Position numbers and translations under genes: made by a program. Positions 19,863 to 31,550 of a stretch of DNA of 64,000 nucleotides are shown piece by piece. Origin of the DNA: Strigamia acuminata (Eukaryota > Arthropoda > Chilopoda > Geophilomorpha > Linotaeniidae); NCBI GenBank assembly GCA_949358305.1, contig OX442322.1, forward strand, positions 2,976,001 to 3,040,000, given 5' to 3'. Positions within the stretch are counted from its first letter, which is position 1, and every line of letters begins with the position of its first letter. Below the pieces are notes generated by a model. The model worked only from the letters and a program-made list of their open reading frames with translations. It was not told where the DNA came from and searched no databases.

Positions 19863-21896
19863 TGTCAACGTGGCCCTGTGAAACAATAGGTTAATAACCA
19901 CTGACCTTTATTTTCCCTAGGTTCGCTTGTCCAATTTGGAGTTGGACGAAAACTAATCTCTATAAGTGCTCGGATGTGTATTGTGATATAAAATTTGAGA
20001 CTTCTTTTTAGAATCTAATGATATCTTTAATTGTTCTATAAAACTCCCAAAAGATTACAACAAAGAACAGTACCCTTTGTATCCTCAAAATACCTTAAAT
20101 TTACCTCCACCAGTAATTCCCAGAAAAAAACCAATCACCATACAAAAGAATAATAAAACAACGAATTCAAAATACATTCAATTCAAAGTGTTACAACCTG
20201 TCCGTCTGGCTTGGTGTGATTAACTAGGGGTCGAGCCTTAGTGGGTGTAGTTCTTCACTTGTGGTCAGTCTTACTCTCTCTCAGCAGGTGGTCAGGCCTA
20301 GTCAATGGTTCCCTTCCTGGCTGGAGTAGAAACAATCAGGCGTCCCCTCTGTGGGTGTGGTCGTCTACAACTCTCCTTTGGTCGGTCACTGGCACCGCTG
20401 ATCAGCTTCTCAACACGGGTAGTTTGTGGGTTGTTGGATGAAGCACCGGACCTCGTGCAGTTGTCGAAAAACAATTAGCCACGGCTGCTTTCAGGCCAAT
20501 TGTGAGAACAATGCCTGATCTGGATAAAACTCGCAAATGGCTTCACAACCAAATCGTCTTGCCCTCCTGACACGAGTGCCTTTTCAAAATGTCTAGGTTT
20601 ACCACATCACCTCGGATACCCGCCTACTGATTATCTATTTCGTCCACTCATAACTGCCTTTTAATATAGCCTCAGGGTTTTCCAGCACTCAGGTCACCTG
20701 TCAGTTTTCTTCTTATTAATGGGGCCTTGTCACGGAATTTCACATTGTTTATCGTCTTTCTCTTTAGATTTCCCCAGGCACTTTCATTGTCTTTCATCCA
20801 CCAAACCAGACAACAAAGGACATTCTTTTAGCAAAACACATTCTTTTTCCTACTAACAAATCAAGAACATGTTATTATGAATGATTAAAGACACTTTTCA
20901 TTATGTGATTAACAGTATTCAGTCATCAATACATTTCAACAATCCTTTACTTCATAATTGAAACACAATGATTAGAGGAAGAGAAAGAGTTAAAGAAGTA
21001 AGACTCCATCACCAAATCCGAAACACTTAATATATTCCATTCTACAAATCAAATATTTAATTGTAAAACATTCAATATTTTCCACTCTACAATTCTAGAT
21101 TATTTCACCATTAATACATTCAACCCAATTCACCTTACAATTGAAAACACTTCATGTTCAACACATTTCATCTTACAATTGAAAACACTTCATGTTCAAC
21201 ACATTTCATCTTATAATTGAAAACACTTCATATCCAATACATTTACTATTTTCTTACATTTCACAATCAAAATACAAAGATTTAAAGAGGAAAGGTTAGA
21301 GAAATTAAGTCCATCACCAGTTCCAATACCCATTAAATTTCACAATCAAATATTCACTAAATATCCAAACCAATTGTTCATGCAATTCCCAAATCAATTA
21401 TTTATTAAATATCCAACCCAATTGTTTATTCAATTCCTTAAATTCAATTATCTATTTACCAGATTCCCAAATCAATTATTCACTAAACATCTAAATTAAT
21501 TGTTTATTAAATTCCCAATTAAATTCCCAATTAAATTATCCATTTACTAGATTCCCAAATCAATTATTTATTAAGTTCCTAAATTAATTATTCATAATTT
21601 CCCAAACTGATTACTTATTTATTGGATTCCCAAATCAAATCATTTATTTATTTCCTTTGTTCAAGGTTCTTCACTCCTTATTTTGTGTCTCAGAGGGGGA
21701 GTAACTAATGAGGTCGTTTCTACTCAAGCCTCAGCTTCCCCCTATGGTAGTCTATGCCCCTAGGCCTTGTCTGCTGCTCAAATGAGTGTCTTCACTGGGA
21801 CACTCCTTTACCCAACCCCTGTCTAATGAGTACAGTGGTTTATTTAGATCTTTAACCCTTTGATTATTATTTTTATTCGCTGTCGCACCTGCGACA
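19863..21896. mobile_element. Putative solo LTR (2.03 kb) in the Copia leader
   Basis: The segment begins TGTCAACGTGG, ends CCTGCGACA and is flanked by AAAT at 19859-19862 and 21897-21900. It has TG...CA ends and a short inverted TGTC/GACA. It contains no coding frame of note and is much longer than expected for a Copia leader, which it splits just upstream of gag. A single LTR left by LTR-LTR recombination fits best; a long non-autonomous insertion is the alternative. The family is not identified. Confidence 0.55.
21140..21245. repeat. Short tandem repeat, ~39-bp unit
   Basis: Units containing TTGAAAACACTTCATGTTC and ACACATTTCATCTTACAA are repeated about two and a half times. Further degenerate AATTATTTATT-type repeats run to about 21650. 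Confidence 0.7.
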
Positions 21897-21900
21897 AAAT

Positions 21901-22355
21901 TGTCAACCAGTGCACTCACAATTTTCCCAAAAACACTTTCAATACTGGTAATCACAACAAGGTGCAGTGTTGTGATGTTAGTTCGCTCTTAAATTATGTT
22001 AGTATTTAAAGCTAGTAACAAAGAATTTCGACTGGTACATGATTTGTTAAAGCTAAACAATACTAAAATCATAAATTCAACAAATTGTATTCAATAATGA
22101 TGTCTTCGAGATGTTTTCCAGCCGTATATCTCAATGAATTACACTTCACGTGTATGTCGCAGTCCACTATTGTCTTTCCTGCTTGAATCTCGTGTCGTGT
22201 CCTTTTAATTCCGCAAATTATCCACAAAATTGTCCGTTGTTCTCCACCGCCGTTCGTTGACGTTTTCGTTTCACACTTCACGTGTGGTTGGCTGGAACAG
22301 TCGCCGTCGTATCGCAGACGTCTTTCCGCCGAAAATGTCGTCACGTTAACAATAC
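21901..22355 (-). other. Copia leader, segment between two insertions
   Basis: Non-coding Copia sequence between the putative solo LTR and element E. The other leader piece is at 32131-32402. Only chance ORFs are seen. Confidence 0.6.
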
Positions 22356-22359
22356 GTAT

Positions 22360-22935
22360 TGTTACGTGGATTCCGGGCCTAATTAGGTTTCCACGCAACG
22401 TTATTTTAATTGGGGTTTAGTGAGTGTGGAAGGAAAGAATGAGATTTGTTTTTATGCTTAAATTCAATTCAGTTTTTATTTGACCGGACAAACGAAGTTT
22501 GTTCGATCCCTTTTAAACTTCAGATACATTTATTCTCAAAACAGCTTGGAATGTTATTTGAATAAACTATCATTTTACATTTGTTAAATTGTACAACCTT
22601 TATTAATTGGGTTATAAAACAACTATGTGATAACCTAAATGTGATGTATTCAAATTGGTTTTATAGTCATCAGCCGCGCTCCGTATTGAGGCGACATCAG
22701 ACTCTCTAGTTCCTGAAAAGCAAAAGTGATTAGAGACTTGTCTTAGTGTGTGCTTCTTATTTATAGCAAATCTGCCAGAAACCCCATAATCTAATTGATC
22801 GGTCCATCACATGGTGATGACGGATTCCAACCGTCAACGCCATCTGTGGCCGAAATTTAACAACATTTATCTAATTATTTGTCTAATTGCGTGGCACGGA
22901 GCGCCCGTCAATCGGAACGGTCCGTACGCGTAACA
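22360..22935 (-). repeat. Element E 3' LTR
   Basis: 576 bp; plus-strand start TGTTACGTGG, end CGCGTAACA. Adjacent minus-strand sequence is an A-rich AACAAAAAAAAAAGT that would act as the polypurine tract. An AGATGGCG motif (minus, 22838-22845) is present here but mutated in the 5' LTR. Confidence 0.93.
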
Positions 22936-23314
22936 ACTTTTTTTTTTGTTGTGTTTTGGACCCCAAAATACAAATTTCGGTACCAGACAGGTGTCTTTTA
23001 AATCGGACATTCTTAAGGAATGTTCGGCTATTTTTCCCTTTCATAAGTCATCACTCAGCTGTTTCATAACCATTACATAAACTTAAATCACTCTGGAGTT
23101 AACTTTATTCCCTTTTATTCCAATGTTACCATTCCAATCAAATCATAAAATAATTCAACTTAAACTAACTTAATATCACTAATACAATATTTGCTTTTCC
23201 ATTGTTTATTTTTACATATTTGAAAAGTCTAACAAAAAAAAAACATAAATTCCAAAGAAAAATTTTGTCAAAATTAAATTATCAAAATCAAAATTCGTTT
23301 TCTTCTTCCTTTTT
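22936..23314 (-). other. E spacer between the Ulp1-like ORF and 3' LTR
   Basis: AT-rich 3' untranslated sequence ending in the A-rich polypurine tract at about 22936-22950. No gene seen. Confidence 0.6.
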
Positions 23315-24667
23315 TTAAATTTCATCAAACGGCTCGAACTCTCCGTGATGAATCTCGTATAGGATTCTCGTTCTTAACTCTGTCCCGTCCGCCAGTTTCA
23401 TCAAATCCCGATTCTCGAGATATCGCCGGGCGAAATGGAGTATCATTGGCCCACAACTATCTCCATCAAGTTGTGGGGCCTTCGGCGGGAACCATCGTTG
23501 ATATTTCGGGAAAACAAATCTTGCGCCTCTCAAATTCAATTTTATATTGCTCCAATATTGAAAATGGTCGCTAGTTGGCTCGGACGAAGAATCATAGAAT
23601 CCTACGTTGTTTGGAAAACGACTCCTGTCGTATACGTAGATCATCCAATAAAATTCAATGGGTATTGGAAAAAACCAAATGGTGTGGCTGTCGTTCGGCT
23701 AGTCCACCAAATCTTTATACCAGCGTCACGTATCTGGTTTATCTGCGGCTGACATCAATCTTTCGACTACCGAAACTGGATACGCAAAAACCTGAGGATG
23801 TCTTTGCATTAGCATCCCAAGGTACATATCGATGATAGTGTCATGTACCCAGGACACCGTACGTGGCATTAAGGCACCAAGAGATAACATTTCTCGACGG
23901 CGTACGACAATGTGAGGACGAATTTTTGAGATATACAACGGCTCATCCGGTTGTTTGGCATAGATGGCGTACCAAATCTCTAGGGCTCGCATCTGCTTGT
24001 TGAAGGGTATGCCGACTTTGTAATCTTTTGGCGGTGGCGGGAGATTTATCCTCGGATCGTAGAGTTGGGTTTGTCTCCTCAGCTCTTTTGCACGCGCCAC
24101 TCTATTCTTCAACTTCGCCTCCTCGACCAAAAGCTTTTGCGGTGCTTCCTTGAACGCCTCGTAAACACGCCTTCCTTCTGCTCCTTTGGGTTGGAGTGGA
24201 ACAATCGCCGCCGTCAGATTTCTCCGCTCGTCGGTAATCTCAGACAGACGACGATTGTTCCGCTGAACTGATTGTTCTGCCTGGTCCCTTATTACTTTTA
24301 ATCCTCTCGGGGTCAACTTCTTCTTCTCAGCTCCGTCACTTTGTCGTACTATTGTTCGGTTACGCTTGGGCCTTTCCTGGCGGTTTCGTTTTTTAACATA
24401 TTTCGGATCGGCTGGGTCCAGTTGCTTCGGTCCCTCTTTCCGTCTTTGCTTCCGTCGGTTGGTAAATGGGCGTTCGAACGAAACCAAATCTTCGAGATTG
24501 ATCGGTTTGCCTAACACCGGCATCGGGTTCCTCGGATCCAGTGTTCGATCGTACCAGTTCCATAGTTGCATCGGATCTGGTTGCGCTGCCTCTGCTTGTT
24601 GGGGCGGCTTGTACACTGGCACTTCAAACTCATCGTCATCCGAAGAATCGGTTGAGTGGATGTCCAT
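23315..24667 (-). pseudogene. Ulp1/SENP-like (C48) cysteine protease ORF in element E, broken
   Basis: First in-frame ATG at 24667 (MDIHSTDSSDDDEFEVP); an upstream GTG at 24709 is less likely. The frame runs to 23315 with two internal stops, TGA 23726-23728 and TAG 23699-23701. The N-terminal half is acidic then strongly basic (NRRKQRRKEG, KNRVARAKELRRQT) with helix-rich sequence. The C-terminal half matches the Ulp1 layout: TVSWVHDTIIDMYLGML corresponds to the W-x-N/H-D-x-I substrate-groove helix; an FYW at 23653-23645 sits where the family has FHW, so catalytic His is Tyr; FYDS supplies Asp (23593-23591); and PQLDGDSCG supplies oxyanion Gln (23473-23471) and nucleophile Cys (23455-23453). 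Ulp1 enzymes cleave SUMO-type tags. This copy should be inactive. Alignment is by eye; the fold call is fairly secure because Q-x5-C-G and the flanking pattern are all present. Confidence 0.75.
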
Positions 24668-24709
24668 TCTGTCAAACTTATTTGCCAAGTCATCCAGTGG
24701 CAAATACAC

Positions 24710-25485
24710 CTCACTTTGAAATCACTGAACTCTCCTGACCTATTTGATGAAAAAGGAGAGAAAAAAAATATGAAATTAAGAACAAAGTAAAAATAAATAT
24801 AAATCATTCTTTCACTCAATATCCAAAACTATTCACATTAAAAACAAGCATTTTCATAAAAAATTACAACTCTTAACAATTTTCCAAAGTGGGAAAAAAA
24901 CAAATATTTTTCCAATTTCTCTAATTTTCTTTAAAATTAACAATACCGTTAAAACATCAACTCATTTCAATTATTTACAATAATTAACTCTTATTAACAT
25001 TCAATCCAAATTATGCCGTGAAATATTTACATTAAATTTATCGAAAATTTCAACACATTATATTTTCAAGCAAAATTCGCGATAGATTCCTCTCGCGTCC
25101 ACAGTCAGTTCGCATTATTCAAATTAAATTTTTCCAATTTTTTTAAAATTATTTTTAAATTAAACTATTACACTACTAAATTCGATTTCAAATTATTCCA
25201 AAATTTTACCTAACTTATTAAATGCTATAAAAATTCAAAGCGAATTGATGAAGATCGCGATTGGTTTCGATTCGCGAAGTCCGCTCATAAAAACGTTTAA
25301 AACTTAACATTTCATTCTAAAAATCACCTATAATTATTCAAAACACTTACACAAACCTTTTGTAACACAATTTTAAACACAAAATGTCAAAATAATCAGG
25401 AATTTTTGTCTCGGGTTATGCAAGAATTTCGCGTTCACCTCAACCAAAAATGTGCGCTTAGTAGAATGGGCGATAGTCTTTTCGT
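24710..25485 (-). other. E spacer between pol and the Ulp1-like ORF
   Basis: 776 bp, very AT-rich, no coding frame recognised. Its length would allow a splice acceptor or internal promoter for the third ORF, but no convincing signal stands out. Confidence 0.5.
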
Positions 25486-28400
25486 TTACCCGGTCTGAGT
25501 CTGCGCGACCGGAAATTGTTGGTTTGTGGACTTGCGCCATCTAGTGGCGGGTTGGTTTTCATTCGTTTTCATCGTAGGCTGTGGTTCAAACAGTGATTTT
25601 AGAGAGATTTGTTCTGTATCATCTATATAACGTTCTTTTGGCTTGATTTTCGTTGTTTTCACTAGTTTTTCTGTGTTTTCAACTACAATTTCACCTTTTT
25701 TACTGATTTTTTTCACTTTGTCAGCAAATTTCACTTTCTTTTCTGGCATATCTTTCAAAACTTCATCTATTTCTTCTTCAATTCGTTCCTTATATGGCTT
25801 TAACCTTTCTACATTCACTACGTCACTTTTCTTCCTTGTCGAATTAATTATTTCATAATCATTTGGTGCTGTTCTTCTCACAATTTCGTAAGGGCCGGAA
25901 AATTGCGGTAAAAGTTTCTCAGATAAGCCAACTTTTCTGTTGATGGTTTTCAGATAAACCAATTCACCTGGTTCAAACTCTTTGTTGACTCTATCTTCGT
26001 CAAATCTTTTCTTACTTTTTGCAGATTGTTTTTCAAGTCTTTCGTTTGCAATTTTCCTGGCTGCTCGAATGAATTTTGCTGTTCTTAATGTATATTCTTT
26101 CTGTGGCAAGTCCAAATTAACATCTATTGTCAAATCCACATCATATCCACGAAGTAAATAATGTGGTGTATATCCTGTTGTTTCATGAACGCCCGTGTTG
26201 TATGAAAACAGGAGAAATGGAAGAAATTCGTCCCAGTCAGTGTGTTCATCATTGACGTAACTTTGCAACATTTTTGCGAATGTCGCGTTAAATCTCTCAG
26301 TTAATCCGTTTGTCCTTGGATGGTATCCTGACGTAGTTTTGTGCAAACTTTTGAACATATTTGATTCTTCCTCAACCATTTTATTCCTGTATTTCGTTCC
26401 ACGGTCGCTTAGGATTTCTCTTGGACTGCCTTCTTTCAGAATGATTTCATACAGCAATGTTTTCGCTGCTTCTAACGCTGTAGCTGCTGCTGCTGGTCTA
26501 GCTATTGCATTTCTAGAAAGATAATCAGTTACAACAAAAACATGTTTGTTTCTAAGTCGTGACAATGAAAAAGGTCCAAGTGTATCTATTCCAATTCGCT
26601 CAAAAGGTTTTGAGACTGTTGACCAGGGCTGCATTAGTCCTTTCGCTGGTGTTGTCATTGTTTTTGCTTTTGCGCAATGTTGGCAGGACAAGACGTAATT
26701 TCTAACATCTTTGTAGATTCTTGTCCAGAAGAATCGTGTTTTTATTCGTTTCCACGTTTTTGCCAATCCCAAATGAGCTCCTAGTAATCCATCGTGCATT
26801 TCATACACTACATCTTTTTGAAGTTGTTTTGGAACTACTAGTAATAAATCTTCCATGTTCAGGATACTTTCAAGTATTTTCATTCTGAACAACGTTTTGT
26901 TTTGAAGAACGAACTGCTTTAGTGGTCGTCTTCTTTTTCTTGAAAGTTGCTCTTGGTTTTCTAGTGCTGTTATGAGGTCCAGAAGTTTGGGATCCTTCCT
27001 CTGTTCAACAGGGAGGTCCAAATTTCCTAAGAAAAGCGAAGGTAATTTTTTGATTTCTTCTTCACTTAATTCTTCCTGGATTCTACTTAAAGCATCGGCA
27101 TCTGTATGTTTCTTGCTGCTTTTATGAAATATTTCAAAATCATACTCAGCTAGTTGCAGCGCCCACCTGACTAGACGTCCATTTGGATTTCGGACTCCTT
27201 TCAGCCATTGGAGGGCAGAATGGTCGGTAATGATTTGGAACTTCTGTCCATATAAATACGGTCTAAATTTCTCTATTGCAAAAATGATGGCTAACATTTC
27301 TCTATCAGTTGCAGTGTAGTTCTGTTCAGCTGTGCTCATTAAACGACTTGCGTAAGCGATAACACGCTCTTGGTTGTTGACTTCTTGTTTTAGAATTGCT
27401 CCTAAGCCGTAGGCACTTGCATCACATAAAATCATGAAGGGCTAAGCGAAGTTTGGATGCGCTAACACCGGCACTGTTATTAATGCATTTCGGAGCGTGT
27501 GGAATGCTTTGTCGTGGGGTGGTCCCCAATCAAACTTTTCATCCTTTTTGGGTAAATTCACCAGAGGTTTGGAAATGTCTGCAAAACCAGCGATGAACTT
27601 CCGGTAATACGAGCATAATCCGTTCACAGAAATTGGAAACTTAGCTACTGAATCCAGATTCCTGGGATCCGGTGAAATACCTTCAGCATCAACCACATGT
27701 CCGAGGTATCGAATGGTGTGTGTCGCAAACGTACATTTGCTCAGCTTGACTTTGAGATTCGCTGTTCGAAGTTTTTGGAAAACTGCCTCCAAATCAACAA
27801 GATGCTGGTCGAAAGTCTTTGAAAACACTATCAAATCGTCAAGATATGCAATACATCCTTTTTCCAGGAGGTTACCAAGCACTTTGTTCATCAATTTCTG
27901 AAAGGCGGCTGGGCTGTTACAAAGGCCTTGTCCTAAAACGTTGAACTCATAATGGCCTGAATTTGTCGTGAATGCAGTCTTTTCCTTGTCCGCTTCATCG
28001 ATTTCTACCTGAAAGTAGCCTTGGATTAAATCCATCATTGTAAAATACTTTGCACCCGCTAGTTGATCTAGGGTGTCGTCGATGCGCGGTAAGGGATAAA
28101 TCATCTTCTTTGTTACTGCATTTAAACGTCTCCAATCAACGCAAAATTTCCATTTGCCGTCTCTTTTCTTGATGAGCAGTACTGGTGCACTCCATGGGCT
28201 CTCAGATTCTCTTATTACTCCCATGTCGAGTAGCTTCTTTGTTTCAGCATCTTCGATTTCTTTCTCCTTAACAGATCGTCGGTAAGGTTGTAAATGAATT
28301 GGAGGAGAATCTCCTGTATCAATTCGATGTTTGATGGCTTGAACTTTGCCTAGGTCGCTGTCAGATGTTGCAAATCTATCTGAATTTTTTTCTAGCAATT

Positions 28401-29214
28401 GTCGCATCAGTTCTTGTTGTGATGGCGTCATATTCTCAGTTGCCATGGCCGTGCTAAAGTCAAATTGATTAGCTCTGTTTTCATCAAGCATGCCAGACTC
28501 AATTACATAAAAGGCTTTTGCAATTGCTGAGTTTTTCACTAAATAGATTGTCTTTTTAGTTGGATTCGCAACTCGCAGAACTCCTTCACCTTGTCTGAAT
28601 TTTGTCAATGTTTTGCAACAAATTACTCCAAAACGGTCAATTACTCCACTAAGTGGTTCTATAAATAACTCATCATCTATTTTCTTTGCAATCTTTATTG
28701 GTACAACACATTCATGTAAAGCTGGTATTGTTATTGGTTTTAAAACTCGGGCTATGTAATTTAAATCAGTATGATTCTTAGACATTGGGAAAACTTCTTG
28801 TTGTTCATCTTTTGGGCCTACAAAGATCTTCTGTTGATCATAGTCGAGTTTATCTCCTAGCAGTAAATGGCGTCCAAATCCATTAACGATTAATACGTCG
28901 ATGGTGTGCTGTTGTTGTCCAACATCAATGGTTATCCTGGTTTTTCCTTCTGGGATTATCAATGAGCCATCCACAACTCTCAATCGAACACCTGGGCAGG
29001 GCTGGTATTTGAGCTGCAGAGTTCTCACCAAATCTTCACTAATGATGTTACGAAAACCTCCAGAATCCAAGACACCTGTAATTTTCATACCATTTAATAC
29101 TACTGGAATCTGCAAAAGTTCGTCCGTGGCGTGCAACTCGATGATTTCTAATTTTCTCTTTTTGAATTTCTTCTTGTTTTTCCGTCTTTGTGGCCATTCT
29201 AGTTTCCAGATGGA
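25486..29214 (-). pseudogene. pol: Element E Pol polyprotein with one nonsense codon
   Basis: The frame is open from 29214 and is in the -1 frame relative to gag. A TAG at 27442-27444 separates 29136-27442 from 27435-25486, which share the frame. Motifs in order: protease VLDSGGFRNIIS (Gly where Ala is usual) near 29065; RT with CVDWRRLNAVTKK and YLDD near 27860, but VLGQGLCNSPAAF replaces the usual MPFGL-NAP block; RNase H with LCDASAYGLGAIL near 27420 and TDHSALQWL near 27210; integrase HHCC (HDGLLGAHLG...CQHCAKAK) near 26800-26680; DDE core with IDTLGP, LSDRGTKY and TNGLTERFN; and a GPY/F module (FSGPYEIVRR) near 25890. A longer, more typical insect Gypsy Pol than in B and D. The stop lies at the RT/RNase H junction. 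Confidence 0.9.
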
Positions 29215-30321
29215 TTAGGTGGTCCACCACGTGGGGCTCCTCGATTTCCTCGGCCTCGGTAATTTTCAATAAAATTTTTACCTTTATAGTTTGGGTTCAA
29301 TGGATGTCCCTGGCCTTGGTTGTTTGGGTTCCCCTGTGGTCTTTGACCTTGTGGTGGATTCCATTGCTGTTGTGGTCGATTCCATTGCTGTTGTGGGTAT
29401 TGCTGTTGGAATCCTTGACCTGGATTATTCCACTGATTATTCCAATTACCTCTGTTTTGACCTCTGTTGTTATTCCATCCTCTTCCTTGGTTCCAATTAT
29501 TGTTATTCCACCATCCACGTTGTTGTCCAGGGCGTCCTCTAGAGTTACCTCTATTGTAGAACTGGGCCTGGTTTGGATGTGGTGTGTATTATTGATTTTG
29601 GAAGAAGACAGGAGTAACCTCTGCATATTGAACTTCCCCAAACTGCTGCTGTTGTCTTAGCACTTTGACCTCTGCTAACAACTCGTCTTTGGTTTTATTG
29701 ATGTCGCTCGGTTCAACTAACAAGCTTGGTTTCACCTCGCCTGTTGTATCAACAGCTTTTTGCAGTAGGGTTAGCAAAACTTCTGCAGGGTCCTCACTGA
29801 ATGCATGAGCTTCCAGTAGTCCAAGTTGAGATGTTAATTGATCCAATGTCTTTGGAAAATTGACTACCAATTTATCTCTAGTCACCTTTTTAAGTTCTTG
29901 AAACACATGAAATATCTTTTGTTCTTCAGTGAATGCTGGTCTTGCATAAGAGCATTCTTTCAATATCTTCTGCATATGTTCCAAAGCTGTTCCATCCTTG
30001 TGCTGCATTGCCTGTAATTTCGACAAAATTGTTGTTATTTGTCGTCTGAATTTCGCTTTCAACGCATCTTTCCATTGAGTCCAAGTTCTAGTCGGATGTA
30101 GTGGAAGTTGATCTAAATACCACGATGATGCGGAAGATTTCAGCACAATTGATAGATGTTTAATTCTCTCGGTGTCATCGGCTATTGTATCTTTGTATCC
30201 GATCAACCATGTGTCAATATTCCCTGTAGCTGGATCAAAGTCTACTGGATTTCTCCTATTTACCACTAAATTTTGTAATACCGTCTGTATTGCTACTAAT
30301 TCTGGTGAAGCACTTGCCATT
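29199..30321 (-). pseudogene. gag: Element E Gag with RGG/Asn/Gln-rich tail, one nonsense codon
   Basis: First in-frame ATG at 30321 in a good context (MASASPELVAIQTVLQN). The frame is also open upstream to 30752 without any ATG, so a spliced or lost start is possible. The capsid-like part includes WKDALKAKFRRQITTILSKLQAMQ. TAA at 29589-29591 interrupts the frame, which then continues to TAG 29199-29201 as a low-complexity tail of about 125 residues: RGRPGQQRGWWNNNNWNQGRG, repeated QQQWN units and a closing RGRGNRGAPRGG. No CCHC knuckle is present. The tail probably replaces the knuckle for RNA binding; that is inference. Confidence 0.85.
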
Positions 30322-30755
30322 TTAGTAGAAGATTGTTCGCTTTTAATTATCACTGGTGATTGAATTAATCCTTTGTGCTCCTCAATATCTTTGGCTGCGT
30401 CCTCAAATGCGTTGTCCAAATTTATCTGTACACTTTCTAAAAGATCACCCAATTCTAATTGTTCTTCAGGCAATAACCAATTATACACACCTGGATCTAT
30501 TAGTCTTTTATTACGCTGCTCGGGAGTTTCAAGATCTTCCCTTTTTTGAATTTTTTGTTCTCCTTTGGATTTTGATCTATACTTCCGACCAGTTACTTTA
30601 TCATCCAGTGGCTCCTTGGGTGTATTAAGTTCTCCTGGTTCTTTTTTTGAAAGTAGATAGTCTGCTACAAACTCTGGCAGTATATAGTGTTTGGATTCCG
30701 CAATGATTAAATAATTAAGTTCGAAGACACAATCCTTTGATTTGAAGCACTTTTA

Positions 30756-31533
30756 ATTCACTTATCCAATTTATAATTAATACTATAACTCTTTAGCACA
30801 CAAAACACTTTTCACTTTCTGAAAAATAAATCAGTGATTAAACACTTCAATTTTTACAGAAATATTTCAAAACACTAGAACAATTCAATAATCAAACAAT
30901 TCAATCTTCACAATCAAATCTCAAAAATTTCAACAAAAGAATTCAGAAAAAAAAAACATTTTCACGGTCATTTTCTACAAAAATATCAAAAACAATTCAG
31001 TTTCACGGTCATAATTACAAAATTTCATCAAAACTATTCAAGGAAAAATTTCTTATTAATAACACTTTACAAAAATGCTCTGAAAAAAAAACAAATTCAT
31101 TAATAAATATAAACAATATATTCTCTATTATTATTCAAATTCAATCAATAACATTATATTAATCCAATTCAAAATCAAATATCACAGTAAATAACACTCG
31201 AATGCAAATTTATCCAATTTAAAGATTCAAAACTTCTATTCTATTCTATTTTATTAAATTTTTGCCAATTTTCAAGCTAATTGACCTATTTATTCACTAG
31301 CAATGACTCACTCTCACTTTCCTATCAATTTCACAAATGAATCACTCATATTTAAATTAGGTTGGGATTTCTCTAAATTTTATATGATTTTCAAAGCTAT
31401 TTTTAAGCTAAATTTGCCAATTTTATATGATTTTAATTCTAATTTCACTCATTTTACTCTAAATTTTACAATTTTAATGATTTTTAACTCTAATTTTGGG
31501 GTTTTTATTCTGGTTTTGGTCCCGGGGAAAGAA
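30756..31533 (-). other. Element E leader
   Basis: AT-rich, about 780 bp, between the primer site and the gag frame. No gene seen. Confidence 0.6.
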
Positions 31534-31548
31534 CCGCCATCTCCACCA
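31534..31548 (-). promoter_or_regulatory. Element E putative primer-binding site
   Basis: Two bases inside the 5' LTR the minus strand reads TGGTGGAGATGGCGG. TGG start and position fit a primer site; I cannot assign the tRNA. Confidence 0.5.
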
Positions 31549-31550
31549 TT

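Noticed and set aside
29297-29641. 114-aa minus-strand ORF with His/Asn-rich sequence
   Set aside because: It is an out-of-frame reading of the E gag RGG/Asn/Gln tail; the gag frame gives the more coherent product.
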